A DNA stretch of 32,696 nucleotides from Pelargonium cotyledonis (taxonomy: Eukaryota > Streptophyta > Magnoliopsida > Geraniales > Geraniaceae), in NCBI GenBank assembly GCA_036897625.1, contig JAYMTA010000268.1:1-32696 (forward strand), in the 5' to 3' direction. Position numbers and translations under genes: made by a program. Numbering within the stretch: the first letter of the stretch is position 1; each line of letters opens with the position of its first letter. The notes under the pieces were generated by a model, which saw only the letters and a program-made list of their open reading frames with translations, did no database searches and was not told where the DNA came from. This document shows, piece after piece, positions 9,990 through 21,712 of this stretch.

Positions 9990-11618
9990 TTGGTTTCTTC
10001 TCCTTTGCTTCTTCTGCGGAATCCATCTCTCATGGCTTCACCAGTAATCCATCTCTCCATTCTCTCTCTAAAAACCTTCTCTTTCTCTCTCTAGAACACG
10101 CCTTTGTTCTCTCATCTCTCGATATCGACGAAACCGATTCTACATTGCCGATCGACTTCAGATCGATTCTCATGAAAGGTGAGTTCGTCTTCTGTGGATC
10201 CTTCGTTCGCCGAATTTTTAGTCTATTTTTGCACATAGTTTTATGATTTTACGGTTTCAGCTCGGTTGTTGTTTCTTCGAGCTGCAATCCATGTCCTGAA
10301 TTGGAATGCAGTTCCAAGTCTTCGGGAAGTATGTGAAAATTTGATTTTTTTTTTTTTTTGGTTTATTATGCTTAGGGCTTAATTAATGGCTAAGAATGAA
10401 ATTATGAGCAGATGATTTTTTTTTCCCTTTATGTTAAGTCTTTAATTGATTTTAGCTTTTAATTTTGAGTTTCGAGTGGTTTTGTTTAGCTGTAGGCACT
10501 AGCCTGGATAAATGAGAGTTGTTTGATTAGGCTTTGGTTCGGCTTTATTGTTCCAAAGTTATGAGATTTACAATTGATGTAATGAACTATTTGGGTTATT
10601 GGTTTTGATTCGAGCTTCTTCTTTTTGAAGATATGAACTTCTCCAAGAGTGTTCATGTTTGTATTGGGTGCAAAAATATGTTCTCCAGATATAATTTGTG
10701 CTAAAATCTAAAATCTTTTTTTAGGAAGTCAAATAACATCAATAATAATTAATACTTTGCTTTTCTTGCCGAAGAAGGACAATCGTTTTGGTTTACAAAG
10801 TTAGAGGGTAATTTCTTTATGTTAGTATTACTTATGCGGTTTTATCCCATAAATAAGTTTTTGTATCATGCTGGCGTGATAACCAACTCCTACCTAACCT
10901 GGAATTCTCATTGAGCTAATAAAGGTGGGGTTTTTGTATTGAAAATCAATCAATACATATGGAAAAATTGAACTACAAGCTCCTGAGGATCATACAGCAT
11001 GATAAAACAACATGAAATTGAACTACAAGCTGCTCCAAGTGCTCTGAATTTCATTGTAGTAGAACAAAATAATAAAACAACATGAAAGTTAAGGCAAAAT
11101 TCTGTCCTTTTATTCCATTTCCTCTTCAATCATACAAGTTTTACGGGTGATTTAATTTATTTACTATGTTGGTCAGTTTTAGTTTCTGTGATGGTGGATT
11201 TGGTATGTCAGAATTCTATTAATTATATTCCCTTTTTACAGGTTGGTTGCTGTAGGCTTAAATAGATCGGGCATCCTTTCAATTGAACGTAAAGCAATGA
11301 CTTGACGTGTTCAACGCTTGCACAGATGGGGTTGTAGGAGAAGTCTTTTGTAGTGGTTGTTTGTAGATGATACCAGCCAGTTGCAGCTTCTAGAGGCTGC
11401 ATATAAGCATGTTGATAATATTCTGGCCTATGTTCAACGATTCGTACCATGAAAAGTGGGTTTTGCACTACATCGTACATCTCTTGCTACAGTTTAGCAG
11501 TAAATCACATCAGCAAGCCGGGGATAAACATTGTACTGAAAGTATTGACTCCTCGATTTGGATGTTGTTAGAGGTCCATTGAGAATCTGTTAATAATAAG
11601 TTCCCGAGCATTATAATC
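9990..11618 (+). other. Spliced 5' leader of the MHK-like kinase gene
   Basis: The kinase ATG is preceded by a leader that seems to be in pieces. A CT-rich exon from about 9990 ends at 10178 before GTGAGTTC. A possible exon 10261-10328 lies between TTTCAG and GTATGTG. A third exon starts at 11242 after TTTTTACAG and runs into the coding ATG. The first exon holds a short upstream ORF (ATGGCTTCACC... from 10033, about 20 codons). The boundaries are read from splice consensus only. Confidence 0.55.
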
Positions 11619-14600
11619 ATGGAAAGGTAAGTTGGTTGCCTTAATTAAATTCAGATTTTTGTTTTATGAGGCGTTCTGTTCTTCTTATACCATTTGTTCT
11701 ATATTCTCTCCAGATATAAACTTTTGGAAGAGCTAGGAGATGGTACCTGTGGTAGCGTATATAAGGCACTCAATATAGAAACATATGAAATTGTTGCTGT
11801 CAAGAAAATGAAAAGAAAGTTTTATTTCTGGGAAGAATGCATAAACCTACGAGAAGTTAAGGTTTGTGCGGTGGTACTCCTTGAATTGTTGAATATGTGG
11901 ACTTCCTGAGTCTACTTATGTACTTAATATGTGTTTCATTTTAATGTTGTTAGTATTTGTAGTTATTCTAATACATGCTAGAAAACTCAAGATCTTTTAC
12001 TATGCAGCTAAGCCCTTGATTGATACACCATTTTCTTCTGCAGGCACTTCGTAAATTGAACCATCCAAATGTCATTAAATTGAAGGAGGTTGTCAGGGAT
12101 AACAATGAATTGTTTTTCATTTTTGATTACATGGTGAGGGCCTAAATTTGAAAATTGTTACTTTGTTTTAGTCCCTATTATTGTTTTTTTTAACATTATC
12201 TTTGAGTTTTTTTAATTTTCACTAAATGCATGATACTGAACCAGAGAGTATTAGGGTCATATGTATAGAATAGAACTTAATTAAACCGCCATTGATGCAT
12301 GCACTCTCTTGAGCACTTTTACCAATATTTCTAATAATGTTTCCCAATTTGGTGTAACTAATGACTGGTCAAATTTTTTTTTTTTGACAAATGAATTGTT
12401 CTTCTTGAAATGCTGTTGCATATTTGAAAATCTGACACATTTTGAAACTCTATTTGTTGCTATAGCAAGTCACATACTGATGTTTAGTTTATTTCCTATG
12501 AACAAGCCAGTACTAAATCCATTGAATAGGCTGTAGGAAGTAAAACTCGTTGAGTTCAAAGTTCTCATTCATAACATCAGTATCTGGTTCATTATTTCTT
12601 TTCTCCAATGAAAGGTTTTCCAATAATTCATTGCTTATTTGAGTGAATACTTGATTTCAAATAATCTTCCCAGGAATTTAATCTCTACCAAATAATGAGA
12701 GAACGGCAGAGACCCTTTTCAGAGGAAGAGATACGGAACTATATGTCGCAGGTGCTGCAAGGACTTGCTCACATGCATCAAAATGGATATTTTCACAGGG
12801 ATTTAAAACCTGGTAAATTTTAACTTTCATATTCTCTTGTGCATGCCGTTTCTTTTTTTCTTGATGGTTTATTTGCTGGATATTTGTTTTCAGTTTATGG
12901 AACAAATGTTTAGTTGAATTTTTTTTCTTCCATGCAGAGAATTTGCTGGTGACTAATGACGTTCTTAAGATTGCTGACTTTGGACTTGCTAGAGAAGTGT
13001 CATCCATGCCTCCTTATACTGAATATGTTTCCACACGGTGGTAAGTCATTCTATATCATTTTATTTTAGTTCTTTTCTTTCCCTCTTTGCAGATGTGTGT
13101 TCTATGTATTCCAATACTTCATCAAGTTAACCTATCAAATAAAAAATTCACATGTTACGGGTTGGTTCAACATGTAATCTAGGTATCGAGCACCGGAAGT
13201 CTTGTTGCAGTCTTCATCATATACACCTGCAATAGGTATGCAGTTTTGATTTCTTGTTTTGCTTTTGAACTTTGGGTTTGGGCTGCTGCTTTGCCTCATA
13301 TCATGTAAGGTAGCAGACATATTCCTCCCACTTCAATGTGTAGGAAAATTAAAATCCACACCTAGCTGAATATAAATAATGACCATATATTGCTACAGTT
13401 CTGAAGTATAAGAATATCTACGATACAAGTTGTTGATGATGTTATTTTACAACATGTATAAGATTATAACAAGAACTAAGCCATTTCCCGAAAAGTGTAG
13501 TTGATGGATAAATGGATCAGTTAGCAAAACTCCTTGGGTTCTTCTACTCATATTCACCCCCACTCTCTGCCTTATCTGATGTTATCTTATCCATTAAGTC
13601 ATGCGTTAGCATGTCTATGGATTTGGTAAGTGCCAATAAAAAAAATGGTAATCATTATTTGAAACTATGGTGAAATAACTAGAAAGTGAAATCTGGGGTA
13701 TATGGCAGTATATATTTGTATTTTCCTATGTTGCTTTTACTCATTGAATGATGACTAACAATGAAAGTCCATGCAGACATGTGGGCAGTTGGCGCAATAC
13801 TGGCTGAGCTTTTCACTTTGTCCCCTATTTTTCCTGGTGAAAGGTTATTACTTCTCCCATCATCTCTCCTAAACATGCATGAATAGATAATTGTACATGC
13901 TTTAGTTAGATGATAATATCATGAGAAAAATAATGAGTTATCACATAAACACTTGACTCTGCATGTGAGTCCTTGCTTTTACTTAACTTACCTACCATTG
14001 AGGTTGGAACATATAATTCATTCTCTTGTGCCATTGTTTGACACATTGAGTGAAATGGAAGATGAGAGAAGGGCGATCTCTTAATGATTCTTATTAACCT
14101 TTGTTGTTTCATTTGTTTTGCTTGAATTGCTTATTTCTATATATACTGATACAATTACAAATAAGCATACATAGTTGACTGCTTTTATACGTTTTTTTTC
14201 TTCTTCCTGTTAAAGAGAATAAATTGTTTCTTCCATGTGTAGTGAAATAGATCAGTTATACAAGATATGCTGTATTCTAGGTGCACCTGATTGGGCTTCT
14301 TTCCCTGGAGCAACAAATATCTCCCGATTAATCAGTATTAGCTATTCAGAGGTTAGCTATTTTAAGAGATAGATACTTTGCTTTCCTATTCTTGACTTTT
14401 CTCTGCTGACTTTATTCTGTTATCTTTTGCTAGATTTTGCCAGCCAACCTTTCTGATATCATTCCTAATGCTAGTTCAGAAGCTATTGATTTGATAGCGG
14501 TGGGTAGTTTTGAATAAAATTATCATTTATTGATCTTTTAAATAAATATTTTTTCTTAAAAAGATTTCATTAATATTCATTGTGTTGTGACATAATTATC

Positions 14601-16721
14601 TTATACTCTCTTTACCATTCACAGCGACTATGTTCATGGGACCCATTAAAGAGGCCAACTGCAGAACAAGCCTTGCAACACCCATTTTTCCATGTAATAC
14701 ATGTTCATAGATTGGATTTGTGCTTTATTATCATATTTATATCAGATTTCTAACTTATCCTGAATAGGTGGACATGTGGGATCCTTACTCGTTCAATGAT
14801 CCTCTTGAGCTCAAGCTTAATAACATGGGTGAGTTTTCTGAATACTGCTTCTGGTTTTTTAAATTACACGATTCATTGTCTTATTCTATTCATTTTCCGA
14901 ATTTAGTGTATAATTTTCTCCTACACATTCCTCAGGTGCAGAGCCAAATCTTGAGTTAAATTTATGGGATTTTGACACCGAACCTGATGACTGCTTTCTT
15001 GGATTGACGTTGGCGGTGAAACCCAGTGTTTCAGACATAGGTAAATAATTATATGCCTCTGGCATTTAGTAATTCTGCAAATTTGTACTTCTTGATGTGT
15101 AAGGGGATGGGTATGGGGCAGGTTGTCTGTCTCCCCATGTTAACTTGCCGAATTAACATCTCATGTGTAGGATAATTTTTTTTAGAGCTATCATGTATCT
15201 TTAGGACTATGCATAACGTCTGAAACCATATTGCTGTTTCCAACCCAATTTTACTTTTTTTTTTCTGTCTTATCTTGGTTGGTTTAAGATTTTGGACCTT
15301 GTCTCCCTCACTATGCTTTGGACACCCTTCTTTCATGGAAACATTGTTTATCACTGCCATCAGTGACATGGCTCTATGTATGGGTTTTAAAACTATGTTC
15401 GTCCCATTGGATAAAGCTCATTGAAAGTATCATTTCCTCCAAAAAATAGTTTTGTTCTTTATAATGGTTCAGGATACAACATCAAGTGAATGCATTTCAA
15501 TGGGCTGTCACCAACAAGTCATTTGATCATTATTGCATTTCTTATGCACACTTACATATGGTTGTTGTGTGTTCTTTGGAAATATTTTATTTTCTTGCTT
15601 CAAGAGAATGGTCAGGGTGTTAGTCTCCTTGTAATTGGTCTGTACTGTACTCTGTACATTTGTGACAGTGATGTCTTCCATTTTTTCCGAATGAGATGAT
15701 GTTAAACTGAAACTAAAGCTTCATGTGAGTTAATTAGTATTCTTTGTATATATTTACCATCAAGATTTCAACATTTGGTAATAAACTCTGATTCTTCTCT
15801 TCTTTTTATTGTTGTCCAATAATGACCTTTTTTAAATGGCAAAGTTGTTTTAAGATTCTACGAATCCTTACCAGTTAGGAATGTTCTGCATTTCTTGCTC
15901 AATTATTTTTATTTGGTTTTCAAGATTTTGCACTTAATCTTTTATGATGGTAATAAATCCCACACTTAACAGTCCATGAAATTTTTCCTGCAGAGGTTGT
16001 CCACAATGTATCTCAGGGTATGAGAGAGGTAAGTTGGTTTGGCTCCATTCAGAGATGCTCTTATTACATTTCCTTAAATTTGAAATTAATCGCTTTAACT
16101 TTCTGAAAACCCACTAATATCACAATGCAGGATATACTGTTTTGCTCTGGTTTTAAAGATCGTTCAGATCAGTCAGGTATTTTCTTACCCTTTTAGTATC
16201 CATTGGTTCTCATGTGTGCACGTGTGTGCGAGCAAATGTATTTATTCAGTTATTACATGTTAAGAAAGTTTTACTGGGAATCAATGTATCCTGTGGCATA
16301 TCTTATTTTAGTATGGATATCTCTTAAACATGTCCAAAAATGTGTATCAGCAAAATATGTACAGTGAGCACTATTTTTCCTCAGTTTCGTGCTTTGCACT
16401 AACTAGTTATGCGTACCTGTGTTCCAGTTTTTTGGTCACTTCTTCCTCCCGATCGAAATGGACTTTGCCCGCCAGTTGAATCTTCCTTGTCGTTGTCATT
16501 CAGGTCAGTTCTTTATCATCATAATCTAGTCTAGGCACAAATGCCAACAATATGGAATGTAACATGGTCTCGTGCTCATATTTCCATGCAGTTCAATTCA
16601 GCATCCGTCTATCGGAGTTCCACAATCAGCTGGAATGGCTATTGCTTCTCTGCAGCCTAATATCTTAGATCGTCCATTGTTGGCTATGTCCTCGCCTCTT
16701 CAGCATGGTCAATACCTTTGA
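11619..16721 (+). CDS. MHK: MHK-like serine/threonine kinase (MAK/MOK/ICK, RCK family)
   Basis: Sixteen coding exons: 11619-11626, 11714-11861, 12044-12133, 12674-12812, 12938-13040, 13183-13235, 13777-13843, 14243-14351, 14434-14499, 14625-14693, 14768-14828, 14936-15040, 15994-16028, 16131-16176, 16428-16503 and 16592-16721. All phases close, giving 434 aa, close to plant MHK proteins. The kinase domain spans about residues 4-284: glycine loop GDGTCGSV (11-18), ATP lysine K33 in VAVKK, helix C glutamate E50 in NLREVK, catalytic HRDLKPEN (123-130), DFG (142-144), an activation-loop TEY (156-158), RWYRAPE (162-168) and DMWAVG (181-186). All catalytic residues are present. TEY and the helix C sequence place it with the RCK group rather than cell-cycle CDKs, whose PSTAIRE helix is absent. 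The Ser/Pro-rich tail (285-434) has no domain I recognise. The first coding exon holds only eight coding bases. Substrates are not known from sequence; the gene is often labelled cyclin-dependent kinase F-4 in plants. Confidence 0.94.
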
Positions 16722-18690
16722 GCGATTAGTCGGAACCTAATAAGGAGAGCCTGTAAATTGCCTGTAATGTTAATTTTGATTCTCTTACTTGCATGTATAG
16801 TATTGCCATAGACTCATAGCTCAGTTACTGTTATATGCAACTACAAGCAATTTTTAAGGTGCACAAGTCATTTGATGTATATTTTCACCAAAAGTAGAGC
16901 ATTCATTTCTTTAGTAAATTATGACATTTTCTTTGTTTTTCAATGTGAGTACATTAATTGTCTCGACCAAATGAAAGTGCAGTTGCCGGGGTCACTAATT
17001 TCACATATTTCCTAAAATGGAAGCAAGTTATTGTACTATAATCCATCTTTCAAAGAGTGGCTCGGTGCGTGGGATATGCCTTTACGAGTGCAATTTTACT
17101 ACTGTTTTTGTTGAGAGATTGTTTCTCTAATTTATTATTGAAGAACTTTACTGTTGTTTTTGCTGAGAGATTGTTTTCTTAACTATTGTTTGTTGAGAGA
17201 CCGTATTTTTTATATAAACTCTCTTATCGATAACAAAACTCGATTACAGAGTTGTGAGGTTTAGACTTACCAGGGTTGGTTTCGAGGGAATATTCCAACT
17301 CAATGGTGAAAAGACAACCCTAGTATATGGGCGGCGCCATTGAACAACATGTCGACTTGTAGGTAAAAGGAAACACATGAAAAGAAAAACAAGGTTTAAT
17401 TCATGGCAACAAATGACTTTAGATTCTTGACTGTAATATGTTCATGACAGATACAATGCTTTGCTTTCCAGACATTAACCTTATTTTGCTGGAAACACCC
17501 AATGTTTGTTTGCCCTAAAAACAGTGCTGGAAAGGAATCTTTGGTTTGTGTGTGGTTCTTGTGTAACCATACATTTCCACATGCATTTGGTATATGAAAT
17601 GCTTTATTGATTCTCAATCTCAAGTTGAACTTATTCATTTTATATCCACATTTTTGTGGATATTTCAAATCTATATCATAATTTACCTAATCATGTTATT
17701 TGATTCTGATTTTTTTTTTTAAAAAATTACTTATCAAATCAACTAAGATTTTCAATATTATTATTATGATTACTTTAGGAATAAAAGAGTGAATTATTGA
17801 AATATTGTGCAATATCTTACTGGTCGAACGCTTTTGCGCTAAAACTAAACGATTTCTCGGAACATGTATTAGTAAGGAAACGTTTTGTCTTATGGGGAAG
17901 TGCCCGTGCAACCAACGGTGGACAAAAGGGTAGCGTAGATCTAACTTATTTGTCCAAGTGCATTTTCCCATTGTTGGTTGTCAATTATTGTGTGATCTTG
18001 CAAAATCATACAATTGCACATGCATGTGTTATGGGTATATGTTGTATGGATTCCAAACTTGACCATCCTTTTCTATTTAGATCCACATTTTCCTTTTCTT
18101 CTTTTGGTATTTACACCTAAAATCCTTAATCCTCCAACCTTAGTCAAATCCATAATTCATATAGTTCCCATTTCAATTGTATTTGTACATACATTAAGAG
18201 AAAAATATCAATAGGTGCATTGAACCAGCCAATAACATGAAACATACCACTTAATTTAGTTAATAAGAGGGTAATTTCAATCAAGCAATTGCAATTTTGA
18301 TGAATTAAAATTAAGGATGTGTTGATTCTTTTGTCGAGTTATTCTAATTCTTTTCAACCACTCGATTACTTGTTCGTTACGAATAAAATACAATATAAAT
18401 TGAGCTTAAACTATCATTGTAATTAACACAATATGTGAGCATTAACGGTAAGTGACACATAATTGTGAATCTATACTTTGAATATCAACCACATGTTACA
18501 TGGACTAGTAACATAAAGTTTATATTTTTCTTCTTTTCTATAAGCTCTACTACGACCATCTTTTCTTGAAATTTGACATAGTTGTGTTGAGAGAGGGTAA
18601 AAAGGGGAACCATCATTCCTCTCCTCTTTGCTCTCCTCTTAGTCTCATGTCTGGATTCTTCTGTAAACACAAGTTTCTCTCTCCTATCCC
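16722..18690. other. Kinase 3' UTR and 2 kb of intergenic DNA, no gene seen
   Basis: The 3' UTR probably ends within the first few hundred bases. A diverged tandem repeat lies at 17096-17210. The rest is AT-rich. Short open frames at 17396-17668 (-) and 17797-18120 (+) have no recognisable motif or codon pattern. From about 18590 the DNA turns CT-rich and merges into the promoter of the next gene. Confidence 0.55.
17096..17210. repeat. Diverged three-unit tandem repeat
   Basis: The phrase TGTTTTTG[TC]TGAGAGATTGTTT recurs at about 17103 and 17153, with a shorter third version TGTTTGTTGAGAGACCGT at about 17187. Units are roughly 35-50 bp and degenerate. No function is evident. Confidence 0.6.
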
Positions 18691-18698
18691 TTAACCCT

Positions 18699-18706
18699 TA
18701 TAAATA
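18699..18706 (+). promoter_or_regulatory. TATA box of the lysine-rich protein gene
   Basis: TATAAATA is followed within 5-20 bp by CTCTCTCTCC pyrimidine patches, the common plant layout of TATA, Y-patch and start site. Transcription would begin near 18730-18745, giving a leader of up to 1.3 kb before the ATG at 20055. Confidence 0.7.
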
Positions 18707-18734
18707 CACCTCTCTCTCCTCCTATTTATTTTCT

Positions 18735-20054
18735 CTTCCCTTTTGGGGGTTTCTTTGGGAGAGACTTGAGAATAATCAGAGAGAGACCCTTTTCTCAAAA
18801 CACCATTTTTTTTCAAGAAGATCTGAATCAACAAATACATATACACACACAAAAAAGGAAGACATATTTATTGACAGAGAGAGAAGCAACTCTCTGGTGA
18901 TACCCAAATACAAAGACTCTCTCTTTCTTCTTCTTCCTTTGAGATCTTGTCATCTCATACAATGTCTACTCTCTACCCTTTCAGGATTTAAAACCAAACC
19001 CATATCAACTTTCCTTCTCTGCTTTCTCTCTTCCTCTTTTTTTTCCTGGAAATTTGTTGCCACACTGAAAGGTTTCAATCTCATTCTGAAAATCTCTTGC
19101 TCTTTTGGGAATTTTTTCTTATTTCTGAATAAATAATAAAAATCTCACCTTTGCATGTGTTTGTATTTGGGTTTTTCCGGAATTTGTGTTTTCTGTTTAG
19201 AAAGTGGGCGTCTTTTTTGTTGGTTGGAATTTTCTAGGGTTTGCACGGATCTCCATTGGGATCAACCCTATTTGTGGTTTTTATACTTCTAGGGTTATGA
19301 TCAGAAGGAATACTGATTGTATATAAGAGCTTGGGATTGAATTCTATAGCTGGTTTTCAATATTTGTCCTGCAATTTGAGATTGTTGGTTCAGTAGCTGT
19401 GGTTGTGGTTTTCAGTCTGTGCATTATATCTGGGGAAAAAGTGATTTTGAGAATTGTTCTTGAGTTTACATGCCTTGGAATATCTAATAGGTGGTGCTGG
19501 TTAGTAGCTGAGGATTTCTTCATCTGAGGGTTATGATCTGTTTGCTTTGTTGTATAAGTTGTGGTGTTTGTAGCCAGGCAGTGATCCTGACATTGGTTTT
19601 TGCTAATGAGCAGGTGAAAGTTCTATTGTTTGGACAGAGAGGATCAGATTGCCTTTGAACTACTACATTTGTCGACAATATCATTTGGTTGAAGTAGCTA
19701 GATTGGATTTCCAGTTATCCTTCTAAGAAAAGTGTTTCAGAGTTTACTGCTGAAGAATTTGGCATTCCAGGTTGTGGATTTGTGTTGATTATTTGACAGA
19801 TTTTGTGAGATACCTGGGAGTAGTTTGTAATTGGAGAGAATTTTGGATACAGGGTTTCATAAGTTGCTGGTTTGAGTGATACGTTGTAAGAACATGGAGT
19901 GAAATTCAAGCTGGAAATGAATGCGGGGACATGGTGCATGGACAGGAGCATAGTTTCTGGTCTGTTCCTGTGTTGGAACAAAGAAACTGGATACTAGGAA
20001 AAGCAGTTTTGTTGGTGGAAGCATCCCACTTGGCTGATTACTGCATCGCGTGCA
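18735..20054 (+). other. Long 5' leader (possibly intron-containing) with upstream ORFs
   Basis: From the CT/GA-rich start near 18735 to the ATG at 20055 no long coding frame is seen. Part is probably an intron, for example with an acceptor near 19576 (TTTGTAGCCAG) or 19615 (GAGCAG), but I cannot fix it. Just upstream of the start codon lie short upstream ORFs, including one at 19893 (ATGGAGTGA) and a 10-codon one at 19921-19953. Confidence 0.5.
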
Positions 20055-21673
20055 ATGTCTCGCTGCTTTCCATTTCCTCCTCCAGGATATGAAAAGAAGG
20101 CTAGAACTGATGATACGGACTTATTGACAAAGGTTTATATTCATCTTTTCAGTTAACTGCTATTGTTAGCCTCAATTAGGTTCTTTGTATGGTGATTGTA
20201 ACATTTGGTGATGTGTGATAACTACGGAAAAGTGTGCAAAAGGGATTTGAACCTCAATATCAAGTCATGAAAAAGGAAGTAATTTCTAAATGAGTAAGGT
20301 AATATAATTTTGGGAAATTAAGACAAAAACATATAAAAAAGACTTCATTTGAAGCATAATAACACTAGAAGAGGGAAGTGTCGTGTAGGGTATGTAAGTG
20401 AATGATATGGAGAAAATGTTAATAAATTTCAAAATGATTGGCTTGAGAAAGAACGACTGCTTTGTGAATCATAAATTCTGGACTTCCTCGTTCTGTTATG
20501 TTAAGATTTTAGGTTACAACCTACTTTTATGCTGCCTATGAGATCACTTTTACTCTATGTCTATCCAAACCCTCGAAAACTTTATTAGATGCCAAATTTT
20601 GGGCAGTGGTTGTATGTATCTAATATTGAATTTGGAAGGTAGGAATAACCCAACCTCGAGCTTCTTTAGAGACAATAAGGGTATATCTCTTCCAAAACCC
20701 TATCTCGAAAAGTGTAAACCATGTTAAATGACATTATTCTCTCATTACATAATTGTTCATTCATGTTTATGTAATATCTGTCTCTTCTGCAATTGTATGT
20801 GTTGTTACTATTCAAATATTGCTTTAGAGGATTCATTAAAAATCCAGCAATTTCTTTTGACTCATACTTTGTTGGATGTTGTATGAAGTTTCTATTCATA
20901 AGAGATATCTCATGTTACTCAAATTCCAGAAATGTTTGAAAAGATAGTTTCTTTTTGCATCTGTAATATCTAGCTACCTCTATATAATGATAAATGTAGG
21001 TATGTTGTTATTTTTGATATTCTGGTTTTAAGGGTGGGTGTTGTTTGATTGTTTACGGGGTCTGATAGCAAAAATCCTTCATATCTCTACAGATAACCTC
21101 TGTATTATGAAATTAGTACTCAATTAATAAGGCTTGGATAAATAGGATTTGAAACTGAAAATGGATTCTTCCAATCTTTCATTCTTGGGGAGTTGTCTAT
21201 TAAAATTATCCCATCACATCAAAATACAGTTGACATTGAAGCAAAACCGAATAGGTGAACTTATCATTTTATCACCTTAAAATATATATAAAATGAACTA
21301 CTATTGTATAGCATGTCGACTCCTTGTAGCCTCTGAAACCTGGACTAAGCCTTGCCATTGAACCCCATTGAACTTTTGTTGAATTATTTCTTATTCAATT
21401 ATGTTTAAGAATTTCATGATTGAAGTCAAACATCTTGTGTTTAGTGATGGGGCTGTCAGGGTCTTGACTGGATTTTATTGGAGATAAGCATTTACTCCAG
21501 ATACCAGAATCAAGTAATTTTGTTTGTTTTTGTTACAATCTTCATTGACTTTTGATTCTGCTAACTACAATTTGAGGGTAGAATGAAAAAAGGAATCTTG
21601 GAGTTGTTGTTTTGTGAATGTTGAATTCATAATTTTCTCTTGTTTTGAAAAAGAGGTATTGGACGTGATTCTA

Positions 21674-21712
<39 letters not shown>

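Noticed and set aside
11223..11480. 85-codon minus-strand frame in the kinase leader
   Set aside because: It covers a plus-strand leader exon with good splice signals and has no motif.
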